Positions 1 to 6,844 are shown, counted from the stretch's first letter. The stretch: DNA of 7,317 nt from Gemmatimonadota bacterium (GCA_019348265.1 JAHWJV010000176.1:1-7317); one strand, 5' to 3'. Notes: a model not told the origin generated them from the letters alone. Numbers and translations: made by a program.

Positions 1-744
1 GGGCTGGCCAACGCCCGCGCCTATGCCCGGCTGACCGAGGCGGCGGTGCGCCGCGAGCGCTTCTTCTCGGCGATGAGCCACGACCTGCGGACGCCCATCA
101 CCGCCATCGTGGGCTACAGCGAGCTGCTGGCCGACGGCATCGTGGGCGAGCTGAACGGGCAGCAGCACGACATGGTGGAGCGCATCTGCCAGGTCTCGGG
201 CCACCTGTCGCAGCTGGTGAACGACATCCTCGACCTGGCCAAGCTGGACGCGGGGCGGATGGAGTTCAACTGCGAAGAGGTGACCCTGGGCGCCCTGGTG
301 GACGACGCGCTGGTGGTGGTGGAGCCGCAGGCGCGCAGCAAGGGGCTGGACCTGCGTACCGAGGTGGACCCGCTTCGCGACGAGACGCTGTGCGTAGACC
401 CGCCGCGCGTGCGCCAGGTGCTGGTGAACCTGCTTTCCAACGCAGTCAAGTTTACTCCCAAGGGAGGGGAGATCCGCGTTGGGTGCGCTGTCACGGAGCC
501 GCTGGGCAGCGAAGCGCAGCATGCGGGAGAAGGCCTGTGGCTTCGAATCGACATCGAGGACACCGGCATCCCGCCGGTCCTGCCGGGCCGCCGTCCAGCG
601 ACATCCGGTTCGCGTCGTCCAAAAATTTTCTGTCACGACATACGGGCGTCCGCGAGTGCGGCGAACCTCGGTAGGAAGGCGGTCGTGCCGGTACCGTCCG
701 CCAGCCGCAAGTTATCGAGGTGCGCCGTAAAACCCCATCCATGA
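1..744 (+). pseudogene. Sensor histidine kinase, 5' cut by window edge and 3' end broken in the ATPase domain
   Basis: The reading frame is open from base 1 and runs to the TGA at 742-744, 247 visible residues. The first residues (GLANARAYARLTEA) look like the closing helix of a GAF domain leading into the kinase core. The HisKA dimerisation/phosphoacceptor domain follows, with SHDLRTP at residues 26-32 and the phosphoacceptor His27. The HATPase domain starts normally: the N-box VNLLSNAVKF lies near 142-151 (Asn147), and the G1 motif DTG is at 187-189. A normal protein would go on with a GIPPE-like stretch, then the F, G2 and G3 boxes, about 70-80 residues more. Here IPP is followed by about 55 Arg/Pro/Ser-rich residues with no kinase homology, encoded by bases about 577-744. 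The ATP lid is therefore missing, and the product should bind ATP poorly or not at all. The family call is certain. The pseudogene call is inference and could instead reflect a misassembly. Confidence 0.85.
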
Positions 745-757
745 GGGCGAGGAGGCT
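571..757. other. Non-homologous stretch between the kinase break and the antiporter stop
   Basis: The frame stays open to 744, but the translation has no recognisable domain, and the base composition includes a run (AAAAATTTT at 621-629) unlike the GC-rich coding DNA before it. I see no transposase, no clear terminal inverted repeat and no strong terminator for either convergent gene. It is best read as intergenic or junction sequence beyond a rearrangement point. Confidence 0.5.
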
Positions 758-2029
758 TCAACTCACCGCCTTCTGTGGAATCGCGTGATCCGCTCCGCGA
801 CCAGCGTTCATTCCCGTGACGCGGCCGTACAGGCGGGTGAGCGGAGCGCCGGTGGTCGCATGCGCCAGTATGGAGGCGCAGATCACCAGGCTCACCACAT
901 CCCAGATCCGCGGCTCATTGAGCTTGTGCTCCATGAGCGCGGCGTAATAGATCGCCGCCACCGAGATGGGCCCAAACCACCCGAGGAAGAGCGTATCTGG
1001 CCAGCTCCGCACGCTGGGTAGAAGCGGGCGTAGAAGGAGGAGCGGCAGGGGTCGGCGCAACAACAGGACGGCCACCGCGAGGAGCACTCCATTCCAGCCA
1101 AGCGCGCGCCAGCCCTCCCACGGGAGCGCCGTGCCCAGCAGGGCGAAGATCGGCACGGAGAAGAAGCGGTCCACTGCCTCTTGCCCCTGCTCCTCCTCTT
1201 CACGCTCAGATGCGCTGACGACCTGGACGAAGGCTGCGCCCGCCGCGAAGATCACCAGCACCTCGTCGCTTCCGATCAGCCGCCCTGCCCCCGCCGCGAA
1301 CAGCCCTAGAGCCACCGTGTAGATCAGGCGCCAGGCGCCCTCTATAGCGTCGTGCTTGCCCGCGATTTGAAGCAACTTTCCCGCGGTGTAGCCGAGGGCG
1401 AGCCCGAACAGGGTTGCACCCCCCACCTCCCAGAGGAGCGTGTGCACCAGCCACTGTGAGAGGGCCTCCTCCGGTGTTCGGGTGAGCATCAGGAAAGGAA
1501 GGAACACCAACAGGTAGCTGAGCCCGTCGTTGGCCCCGGACTCGAACGAGATCGCGTGCCGGAGGCGCTCGGGCAGGTTGCGCTTCGCCAGCTCGCCGGT
1601 GACGATGGGGCTGGCGGCGACCGGGTCGGTGGCGGTGATGATGGCGCCGATCAGCACCGCAAGCCAGAAATGGAAGTCGAGGATCAGGTAGACCAGGGTG
1701 GCGCTTACGGCCCACATCAGTACGGTCCCCGGGCCAACGAGAATCATCATCTCCCGCGCGTTCCGGCGCGGGTACTCGCGAGGGACGCCGAGCGCCACCC
1801 CGAGCAGTCCGATGGCGAGCGTCAGGCGCGCTGCCCTCTCCAGAATGGTGGCGCTATCACCCAGAGCCGCCGGATCAATCCACCCGAGCGCCGCCGGTCC
1901 GACCAGGATGCCGAAGGCCAGGGCCAACAATGTAGGTGGAACGGGACCCCGGGAGATCCACTTGGACGGGAGTCCCAGCAGGAGGATCATCCCGCCAAGG
2001 GCGGCGACGATCACATCGAACCGCTCCAT
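758..2029 (-). CDS. CPA1-family Na+(K+)/H+ antiporter
   Basis: This 423-residue inner-membrane protein would exchange cytoplasmic Na+ or K+ for protons, in pH and salt homeostasis. It is made almost wholly of hydrophobic helices (about 11-13). It carries the family motifs TDPVAA at 134-139 and ESGANDG at 163-169; the Asn-Asp pair N167-D168 marks the electroneutral CPA1/NhaP branch, as opposed to the Asp-Asp of CPA2/NhaA. The late segment GWFGPISVAAIYYAAL (350-365) matches the WFGP helix of NhaP-type exchangers. An acidic loop (SEREEEEQGQE, 273-283) separates two membrane blocks. There is no long cytoplasmic tail or TrkA domain. I chose the ATG at 2029 because the hydrophobic first helix begins right there (MERFDVIVAALGGMILL). 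The frame is open to an ATG at 2203, but those 58 extra residues are polar, Pro/Arg/Cys-rich and unlike the family. The Shine-Dalgarno before 2029 is weak. The gene looks intact, although both its neighbours are broken; substrate ion cannot be told from sequence. Confidence 0.9.
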   Translation of the reverse strand: MERFDVIVAALGGMILLLGLPSKWISRGPVPPTLLALAFGILVGPAALGWIDPAALGDSATILERAARLTLAIGLLGVALGVPREYPRRNAREMMILVGPGTVLMWAVSATLVYLILDFHFWLAVLIGAIITATDPVAASPIVTGELAKRNLPERLRHAISFESGANDGLSYLLVFLPFLMLTRTPEEALSQWLVHTLLWEVGGATLFGLALGYTAGKLLQIAGKHDAIEGAWRLIYTVALGLFAAGAGRLIGSDEVLVIFAAGAAFVQVVSASEREEEEQGQEAVDRFFSVPIFALLGTALPWEGWRALGWNGVLLAVAVLLLRRPLPLLLLRPLLPSVRSWPDTLFLGWFGPISVAAIYYAALMEHKLNEPRIWDVVSLVICASILAHATTGAPLTRLYGRVTGMNAGRGADHAIPQKAVS

Positions 2030-2255
2030 TGACCCATGAGTGCGGGTGAGACCGGACGCTGGGGCCGGTTGACGATCGCATCGCCGGACCGCCTCTGGAT
2101 TGGAGGGGTCGAGAGCTGGTTCGCAAGGCGCAGACCGCGAACCCGGCGGGAGAACGCACGCAGGCGTTGTCACGTCTGCTCTGCCCGCCAATTCGTGGGA
2201 CACCTAAACTTAGACGAAGAGGTGCTGGGGGTCGACCACGGGGGCTACCGGTCGC

Positions 2256-2283
2256 GGGGAGGGCAGGGGAAGGGGCGGCGGGG
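2256..2283 (+). other. Putative G-quadruplex motif (four G4 tracts)
   Basis: Four runs of GGGG lie at 2256-2259, 2266-2269, 2272-2275 and 2280-2283, separated by loops of 6, 2 and 4 nt; an extra GGG sits inside the first loop. This meets the usual rule for an intramolecular quadruplex on the + strand. The minus strand, which codes for the antiporter, carries the C-rich complement, about 230 nt upstream of its start codon. In GC-rich DNA such motifs arise by chance, so a function is only inferred. Its position 10 nt from a long palindrome is notable. Confidence 0.5.
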
Positions 2284-2293
2284 CCCGGACGCA

Positions 2294-2331
2294 GAGAACG
2301 CAGCGCGGGCCCGGGCCCGCGCTGCGTTCTC
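2294..2331. terminator. Perfect 38-nt palindrome, probable bidirectional hairpin or terminator
   Basis: The arm GAGAACGCAGCGCGGGC is followed by CCGG and then by its exact reverse complement. As RNA this gives a 17-bp, GC-rich stem closed by a 4-nt CCGG loop, the same on both strands. On the + strand the stem is followed by GTCGTTCTT, only a poor U-tract; on the minus strand there is no U-tract at all. It sits 48 nt beyond a minus-strand TAA (2380-2382), a normal distance for a terminator of the gene whose tail may survive there. Alternatives are a dispersed palindromic repeat or a protein-binding site. Confidence 0.55.
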
Positions 2332-2379
2332 GTCGTTCTTCCGCCGATCCGCCGGCCGCCCGGCGAGGATGGCCGGAGG

Positions 2380-2418
2380 TTACCGCATGGAGGCCATCAT
2401 CTGCTGAGCCTGCTGCAT
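2380..2418 (-). pseudogene. Possible C-terminal scrap of a lost minus-strand gene (Met/Gln-rich tail)
   Basis: Read on the minus strand, these bases encode MQQAQQMMASMR followed by TAA. This looks like a natural amphipathic protein tail, and the long hairpin follows 48 nt downstream, as expected for a real gene end. Further upstream the same frame runs antisense through the flavoprotein fragment and is a shadow, so only about a dozen residues could be genuine. The scrap meets the flavoprotein homology at about 2405-2418, which would place the junction there. It is too short to assign to a family, and chance is a real alternative. Confidence 0.25.
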
Positions 2419-3135
2419 GTGCACGAGGCCTGTGAAGGCCGCGACGGACGGGTGGAACACGTGCACACGAGCGGAGGGACGATCGCCGCGGACCTCGTGC
2501 TGCTCAGCGCGGGCGTGCGGCCCAATGTGGGGCTCGCAGCCGCAGCCGGCGTACAGCTGGGGGCGACGGGCGCGATTGCAGTGGACGAGTGGCAGCAGAC
2601 GAATCTTCCAAGGGTCTATGCCGCAGGCGACTGCGCGGAGCACTTCCATCGAATCCTCCAGAAGCCCGCTTACGTTCCGCTCGGCACGACGGCCAACAAG
2701 CAGGGGCGGGTGGCGGGACGGAACGCCGCCGGGGGCAGGGCCACCTTCGCCGGGATCGTCGGGACCGCCGTCCTCAATGTGTTCGATCTCGGCGTCGCCC
2801 GGACAGGGCTGTCGGAACGTGAAGCTCGACTCGCTGGCGTGGCGTACGAAGCGGTCGTACTGGAGTCGGCCGACCAGGCGGGGTACATGCCGGACGCCAC
2901 GGCACTCACGGTCAAGCTCGTGGCGGAGAAAGAAACGGGCCGCTTGCTGGGTGCGCAAGCAGTGGGAAGACACGGCGCCGACAAGCGCGTCGATGTGCTC
3001 GCGACCGCACTCTATGCGGGGCTCACCCTCGCGCAGCTGGAGGACCTGGATCTCGCGTACGCGCCGCCTTTCAACAGCGTCTGGGATCCCGTGCAGGCTG
3101 CGGCCACACACCTGAGGCGGAACGCGCCGGCGTAG
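2410..3135 (+). pseudogene. CoA-disulfide-reductase-like flavoprotein, N-terminal half missing
   Basis: This is the C-terminal part of a pyridine-nucleotide-disulfide oxidoreductase of the CoA-disulfide reductase/NADH oxidase group, about 241 residues where full members have about 440-450 or more. Homology starts at LLHVHEACEGRDGRVEHV. It goes on through ADLVLLSAGVRPN (end of the NADH domain), the second FAD signature VYAAGDCAE, YVPLGTTANKQGRVAGRNAAGG, and the dimerisation domain ending in DLAYAPPFNSVWDPVQAAA. The FAD-binding Rossmann GxGxxG, the active-site Cys and most of the NADH fold should lie upstream, but bases 2030-2409 encode nothing like them in any frame. The same frame is open back to an ATG at 2167, so a chimeric 322-residue product could be made, fusing about 80 Arg/Gly/Pro-rich residues to this piece. 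It would have no FAD-binding core and should be inactive. The remaining part has no stops or frameshifts, so the break is recent, still constrained, or an assembly artefact. Confidence 0.8.
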
Positions 3136-3236
3136 GAGCAGGCAGCCCGGGTGCGGCACGAAGGGTAGACCTGCAATCCCGTTCCGCGGTATCGATCCGC
3201 CTGCCTACTGATTCGCTCGATCGCCGGTCCTAGCGT

Positions 3237-3250
3237 ACGGTTTTTTCCGT
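3237..3250. terminator. Weak ACGG-T6-CCGT hairpin or T-run after the flavoprotein fragment
   Basis: A T6 run flanked by ACGG and CCGT lies about 100 nt past the flavoprotein stop. It can fold into only a 4-bp stem, and the sequence before the T-run gives no strong GC stem. It could be a weak terminator for the + strand; the rest of 3136-3300 shows nothing else. Confidence 0.2.
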
Positions 3251-3300
3251 TTCGTGACTGGACCCCGTGATGGCGGCCCCTGCGCTTCGTTTCCCGCTAT

Positions 3301-3356
3301 TCCCTGTTCCCTATTCCCTGTTCCCTATTCCCTGTTCCCTATTCCCTGTTCCCTAT
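3301..3356. repeat. Minisatellite: four perfect copies of a 14-bp unit
   Basis: The unit TCCCTGTTCCCTAT is repeated four times without a mismatch, at 3301-3314, 3315-3328, 3329-3342 and 3343-3356. It can also be seen as eight heptamers TCCCTRT in which the sixth base alternates G and A. On the minus strand it reads as GGGAACAGGGAATA-type sequence. It resembles the heptanucleotide short tandem repeats described in cyanobacteria and other bacteria, though I cannot assign it to a named family. The array reaches into the transglycosylase gene: the last seven codons, including the TAG stop, are made mostly of repeat sequence. Perfect identity suggests recent slippage or ongoing homogenisation. Confidence 0.95.
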
Positions 3357-4277
3357 CTTGTTCGCGAGCGACGCGGCGCTGCCGTCCGGCACACGTACGG
3401 GGTACGGCTGGCCGGGCGGCGTCATCCCTTTGATGAGCTGCGGATTCAGCGAGAGGAGGTCGTCCTCCGTGGTACCTACCGCCTTGGCGACCGCCGCCAG
3501 AGTGGTTTCGCCGGCGACTGCGACGGTATCCGTGGGCACCGGAAGCCAGCGCTCGACGTGACCGAGGCCATACTTCTGAGGGTCTTTCGCGACGAGGGCG
3601 GCGGCGTAGATCAGGGGGACGTACTCACGGGTGTCACGAGGGAGGAGGCGGCGGATCCTCCAGAAATCCGTCTCCACGCCCTTGTCCGCTCCGGTGGTCG
3701 CTCGCATCGCGCGGCTGACGCGCACCTGGCCCGTGTTGTAAGCGGCCGCGGCGAGGTTCCAGGAGCCGAACTGCTTGTGGAGGTCCTGCAGATACCGGAG
3801 GGCCGCGTCGGTGGACTTCTCCGGATCGCGGCGCTCGTCGACGTACGCGTCGACCCGGAGGCCGTAATCGCGCGCGGTGCCGGCCATGAACTGCCAGAGT
3901 CCCACCGCCTGCGCTCGCGAGCGAGCGTTGGGGTTGAAGCCGGACTCGATCATGGAGAGGTAGAGCAGATCCTCGGGCATTCCCTGCTCGCGCAGCTTCG
4001 TCCGGATCATCCCCTCGTACCGGCCGGAGCGCTTCAGGTAGAGCGCCATCCGGTCCGACTGCTCACCGGAGAAGAGGGTGACGAACGCGCGCACCGACTC
4101 GTTCCACACCACCGGTATGTCCCACCGCACCGGCACGATCGCCAGCTCCGCGACCGCCAGAGCCGAGATGGGCGGAGCTCCCCCCTCCCGCTCGGAAAAC
4201 GTCTCCAGCCCGACGATGGAAAACCCGAGTAGAACTCCGACGACCAGAGCAGTCGGAAGAGCGGACCTAAGCTCCAT
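3339..4277 (-). CDS. MltD-like membrane-anchored lytic transglycosylase with C-terminal LysM
   Basis: This 312-residue periplasmic enzyme should cleave the MurNAc-GlcNAc bond of peptidoglycan non-hydrolytically, leaving 1,6-anhydro-MurNAc ends. Residues 8-25 form one hydrophobic helix, a signal anchor with no lipobox Cys. The SLT/goose-lysozyme-like domain covers about 85-215, with the catalytic Glu111 in SMIESGFNP, then AVGLWQFM at 124-131 and the AAAYNTG motif at 177-183, as in the MltD (family 1D) group. A single LysM, which binds glycan, covers about 250-296 (DTVAVAGETTLAAVAKAV to YPVRVP). E. coli MltD is longer, with more LysM copies. The ATG at 4277 is chosen because the anchor helix starts there and AGAGG lies about 4 nt upstream; the open frame further upstream is antisense to the phospholipase gene's end. 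The last residues KIGNRE and the stop are encoded by the tandem repeat. It lies 146 nt after the phospholipase gene and so may have its own promoter. Confidence 0.9.
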   Translation of the reverse strand: MELRSALPTALVVGVLLGFSIVGLETFSEREGGAPPISALAVAELAIVPVRWDIPVVWNESVRAFVTLFSGEQSDRMALYLKRSGRYEGMIRTKLREQGMPEDLLYLSMIESGFNPNARSRAQAVGLWQFMAGTARDYGLRVDAYVDERRDPEKSTDAALRYLQDLHKQFGSWNLAAAAYNTGQVRVSRAMRATTGADKGVETDFWRIRRLLPRDTREYVPLIYAAALVAKDPQKYGLGHVERWLPVPTDTVAVAGETTLAAVAKAVGTTEDDLLSLNPQLIKGMTPPGQPYPVRVPDGSAASLANKIGNRE

Positions 4278-4382
4278 ACGACCTCTATGGAAAGAGTCAG
4301 GGCCGCACGCTATTTCCGGGCAGCGCGCGCGAGGATCAGAGACTCGTCCCCCGGGGAATTCTTGTGAGACGACCGCGGTAAG

Positions 4383-4388
4383 ATAATA
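4383..4388 (-). promoter_or_regulatory. Possible -10 box for the transglycosylase gene
   Basis: On the minus strand this reads TATTAT, an AT-rich island in the 146-nt gap before the transglycosylase. The hexamer about 17-18 nt upstream (CTCTTC/TCTTCC) is a poor -35. A start about 7 nt downstream would leave a leader of about 100 nt. The call rests on one hexamer only. Confidence 0.25.
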
Positions 4389-4423
4389 CGCGTCCACCAC
4401 ATAGCGGAAGAGCAGCGGGCCGG

Positions 4424-5950
4424 TCAGCCGGACGGCGGGCGGGAGCGGGCGCGGAAGAGGCTGGCGATACCGAGCCAGAACAGCAGGAACGATATGGGCC
4501 AGGCGACGACTCGCGGCGCAAAGAACCCGACGAGCCCGAGCGCGATGAAGGTGAACGCGATGGCCCCGATCCAGCCGACGTCCTCGCGGCCCACGAGGCG
4601 CTGTCCCACCAGAGCGCGGCCGAGCACCGATCCGGCGCGCGCCACTCTCCCGAGGATACGGCCGACCGGGCGCCCGCGAGGCGCGCGGGCGCGAGCCGCT
4701 CGCGCGGACTCGACCTCCGGGACGTTCGCCTGTGCAGCGTCCTTCCACATCGGGTTCCGATGCATGAAGCGGTTGGAACGGGCAGCGTCCGAATGGAGGG
4801 TGATCTCCACCGACGACTGGAGATCGTGGAGGAAGAGCTCCTCCATCTCGTGCGCGAACTGGTTATCCAGGATCGCCAGGTCGAGCTCCCAATTCCCGAG
4901 CAGACTGGCCAGGTTCAGGTTGCTGGAGCCCACGCGTGACCATACCCCGTCGGCGACGGCGGTCTTCGCATGGATCATCGGCCCCTCCCACTCGAACAGG
5001 CGAACGCCGGCCTCCAGAAGAGGTCGGTAGCCTGCGCGCGAGAGACCGCCGACGATGGGCCAGTTGTTGTAGGCGGGGACCAGGATCCGAACGTCGACGC
5101 CGTCGCGCGCGGCGGCGGCGAGCGCCTCGGTCATGGCCGGTGGGGTTACGAAATAGGGGTCCGTTATCCAGAGCCGACGCTCCACCCCCACCGCGACGAA
5201 CTGGGAGAGGCGATAGATCCGCGATCGGCCCGGCTCGCCCTCGACCACTCGAACGCCGACCTCTCCAGCCGGCTCCATCAGTGCCGGATCGGGGATCTCC
5301 TCCCGGGGGAGCGGCGGCCCGGCCGCCGACCAGGAGCGGGCGAAGGCGCGGTCGATGGCAGCGGCTACCGGTCCCTCGATCTCCACGCCCGTATCTCGCC
5401 AGGCGGGGATCCCGAGCTTTACGTCGCCCGCCCACTCGTCGCCGATGCACATCCCGGCGACCGAGGCATAGCCCCCATCCACCACGACCACCTTCCGGTG
5501 GTCTCGCCGGAGGAGGTTCAGCGGATCACGGACGCTGGCGCGGGCGAAGGAGCGGACGTCCGCGCCGGCGTCGCGGAGCGGGCGCCAGAAGCGGCCCGGC
5601 GTGGCCCAGCAACCCAGCCAGTCGTAGAGAACGCGCACTGAAACGCCGGCGCGAGCCCGCTCGATCAGCAGGTCTCGGAACATGCGCCCGGTGCGGTCGT
5701 TCCGGATGATGTAGTTCTCCAGGTGGATCCACCGCTCGGCGCGGGTGATGGCGTTCACCCAGGCGTTGAACGCGACCGGGCCGTCCACCAGCAACCGTGC
5801 GGAGTTCCCACCGATCAGGGGCGCGTCCGAGGAGCGCACCATGGCACGCTCCGCCTGCCTCACCAGCGCACGGGCGAGACCGATCGGCGTGGCTCGCGGC
5901 GGCGCTACCGAGTCGGGCAGCAGCTCACTTGTGTAGTCCGGTTCGTTCAT
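4424..5950 (-). CDS. Phospholipase D-family cardiolipin synthase-like protein with C-terminal membrane hairpin
   Basis: This 508-residue protein belongs to the HKD superfamily. Members join two phosphatidylglycerols into cardiolipin, or otherwise transfer or hydrolyse phosphatidyl groups. Both catalytic HxKxxxxD motifs are intact: His151/Lys153/Asp158 in DHRKVVVVDG, and His327/Lys329/Asp334 in IHAKTAVAD, followed by GSSNLN at 341-346. The Cls-typical segment ENYIIRNDRTG (78-88) opens the first domain, and DPYFVTPP (264-271) opens the second. The usual N-terminal pair of membrane helices of ClsA is absent. Two hydrophobic helices are instead at the C-terminus (about 460-477 and 480-498), after a basic Arg/Ala-rich linker (416-455). 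The ATG at 5950 lies 6 nt past the stop of the fructosamine-kinase gene, with no strong ribosome site, so translation is probably coupled to that gene. The family is sure; that cardiolipin is the product is inferred. Confidence 0.88.
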   Translation of the reverse strand: MNEPDYTSELLPDSVAPPRATPIGLARALVRQAERAMVRSSDAPLIGGNSARLLVDGPVAFNAWVNAITRAERWIHLENYIIRNDRTGRMFRDLLIERARAGVSVRVLYDWLGCWATPGRFWRPLRDAGADVRSFARASVRDPLNLLRRDHRKVVVVDGGYASVAGMCIGDEWAGDVKLGIPAWRDTGVEIEGPVAAAIDRAFARSWSAAGPPLPREEIPDPALMEPAGEVGVRVVEGEPGRSRIYRLSQFVAVGVERRLWITDPYFVTPPAMTEALAAAARDGVDVRILVPAYNNWPIVGGLSRAGYRPLLEAGVRLFEWEGPMIHAKTAVADGVWSRVGSSNLNLASLLGNWELDLAILDNQFAHEMEELFLHDLQSSVEITLHSDAARSNRFMHRNPMWKDAAQANVPEVESARAARARAPRGRPVGRILGRVARAGSVLGRALVGQRLVGREDVGWIGAIAFTFIALGLVGFFAPRVVAWPISFLLFWLGIASLFRARSRPPSG

Positions 5951-5956
5951 TCGCCG

Positions 5957-6844
5957 CTAGGAGGCCGCCAGCGCGCGCCGCAAGCACGCGGCGGTCTGCG
6001 CATGATAGCCCTCTCCGAACAAGTTCACGTGCACCAGGAGATAGTAAAGCTGATAGACATCGCGGCGAAGCTCGCGATAGCCCGGCTGCAGCGGCCAGCC
6101 CCGCTCATAGGCAGCGTAGAAAGCGGCGTCGAAGCCGCCGAAAAGCTCGGTCATTGCCAGGTCCACCTCGCGGTGGCCCTCGTAAGGAGCAGGGTCGACC
6201 AGAGCCGGCGCTCCTCCCTCTCCCGCGAGGACGTTACCACTCCATAGATCGCCGTGCAGGAGTGACGGACCGTCCTGCTCCGCGGCCGCGAGAATTCGCG
6301 GGAGGCGCTCTGCCAACAGCTCCCAGTCTGCACCCGCGCCAGGGTGCCCACCGCGTTCATTGGCGAGTTGCAGCTGCGGCTCGAGTCGCTCGGTCCACCA
6401 GAATTCCGCCCATGTCCCAGCGGGAGTGTTCCGCTGAGGCAGCGGACCGATGAACCCGTCCTCCTCCGCGCCCCAGCCGCCGCCCGGCATGCGGTGCAAA
6501 GAAAGAAGACCGAGCGCCAGCCGGTCCCAGTACCCTTTGCCGCGCCGTCCGGGCTCCAGCCATTCCAGCGCGATCCATCCGACTCCGCGGCTCCCCGCGT
6601 CGCACACCGCCAGAACCAGTGGCACGCGCACGCCGATCGACGCCTCTCTCAGCCGGTCCAGCCCGGCGGATTCCACCGCGAACATGCGCGCGGGCGCATC
6701 GACCGCATACTTGAGGAAGACCGGTCCAGCTTCGGCCTCCACACGCGCGGACGCGCTGATGGACCCGCCGCCGACCGGGCGCAGGCCGTGGATCGGTCCG
6801 AGCTCCGCTTCCACCTCCCGTAGAACAGCCGGCGGGAGCATCAT
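5957..6844 (-). CDS. Fructosamine kinase family protein (ketosamine/ribulosamine 3-kinase)
   Basis: Enzymes of this cytosolic family phosphorylate C3 of the sugar part of glycated amines (Amadori products), which destabilises the adduct and frees the amine. Bacterial members studied so far favour ribulosamines and erythrulosamines. The 295-residue length is typical. The aminoglycoside-phosphotransferase-like fold shows GGGSIS at 25-30, the ATP-site Lys45 in FLKY, Glu58 in FAVESAGL, FIGPLPQRNTPAGTWAEFW (131-149), the catalytic LHGDLWSGN (196-204, Asp199) and the family signature DPAPYEGHREVDLAMTELFGGF region at 217-238 (metal-binding Asp217). All key residues are present. The first ATG (6844) overlaps the TGA of the phosphatase gene as ATGA; a second ATG follows at once, so the start may be 3 nt later. 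The neighbouring phosphatase supports a sugar-adduct repair role. The true substrate is not visible in sequence. Confidence 0.92.
   Translation of the reverse strand: MMLPPAVLREVEAELGPIHGLRPVGGGSISASARVEAEAGPVFLKYAVDAPARMFAVESAGLDRLREASIGVRVPLVLAVCDAGSRGVGWIALEWLEPGRRGKGYWDRLALGLLSLHRMPGGGWGAEEDGFIGPLPQRNTPAGTWAEFWWTERLEPQLQLANERGGHPGAGADWELLAERLPRILAAAEQDGPSLLHGDLWSGNVLAGEGGAPALVDPAPYEGHREVDLAMTELFGGFDAAFYAAYERGWPLQPGYRELRRDVYQLYYLLVHVNLFGEGYHAQTAACLRRALAAS

Larger units (their letters stand above)
2030..2409. other. 380-nt region without a credible gene
   Basis: This lies between the antiporter start and the first recognisable residue of the flavoprotein fragment. It holds the G-quadruplex motif, the long palindrome and a possible tail of a lost minus-strand gene, each listed separately. 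Open frames cross it, but their translations are Arg/Gly/Pro-rich with no domain. The antiporter promoter must lie in the part next to 2029 if the gene is expressed, but I see no convincing -35/-10 pair. Confidence 0.6.

Noticed and set aside
2153..2168. Small inverted repeat AACGC-N6-GCGTT as an operator upstream of the antiporter
   Set aside because: The 5-bp arms are expected by chance in DNA of this composition, and no promoter is nearby to support it.
2030..2203. 58-residue N-terminal extension of the antiporter from the ATG at 2203
   Set aside because: It is polar, Pro/Arg/Cys-rich and unlike the family, and the first membrane helix starts exactly at the ATG at 2029. The extension looks like read-back into noncoding DNA.
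2167..2409. Extra N-terminal 81 residues in frame with the flavoprotein fragment
   Set aside because: They have no Rossmann motif or active-site Cys and run through the G-quadruplex and the palindrome. They are treated as noncoding even though the frame is open.
2380..3159. Long minus-strand open frame of 259 residues antisense to the flavoprotein
   Set aside because: It is a high-GC shadow: the opposite strand has strong family homology over the same bases. Only the last dozen residues were kept as a possible scrap.
3301..3356. CRISPR array
   Set aside because: The 14-bp units are directly adjacent, with no spacers, and there are no cas genes. It is a plain tandem repeat.
4278..4748. 157-residue N-terminal extension of the transglycosylase frame
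   Set aside because: It is Arg/Pro-rich, partly overlaps the end of the phospholipase gene on the same strand in another frame, and would bury the signal anchor inside the protein.
4863..5709. Long Arg/Pro-rich open frames on both strands inside the phospholipase gene
   Set aside because: Their composition is typical of shadow frames in GC-rich DNA, with no domains, and the HKD motifs fix the true frame.
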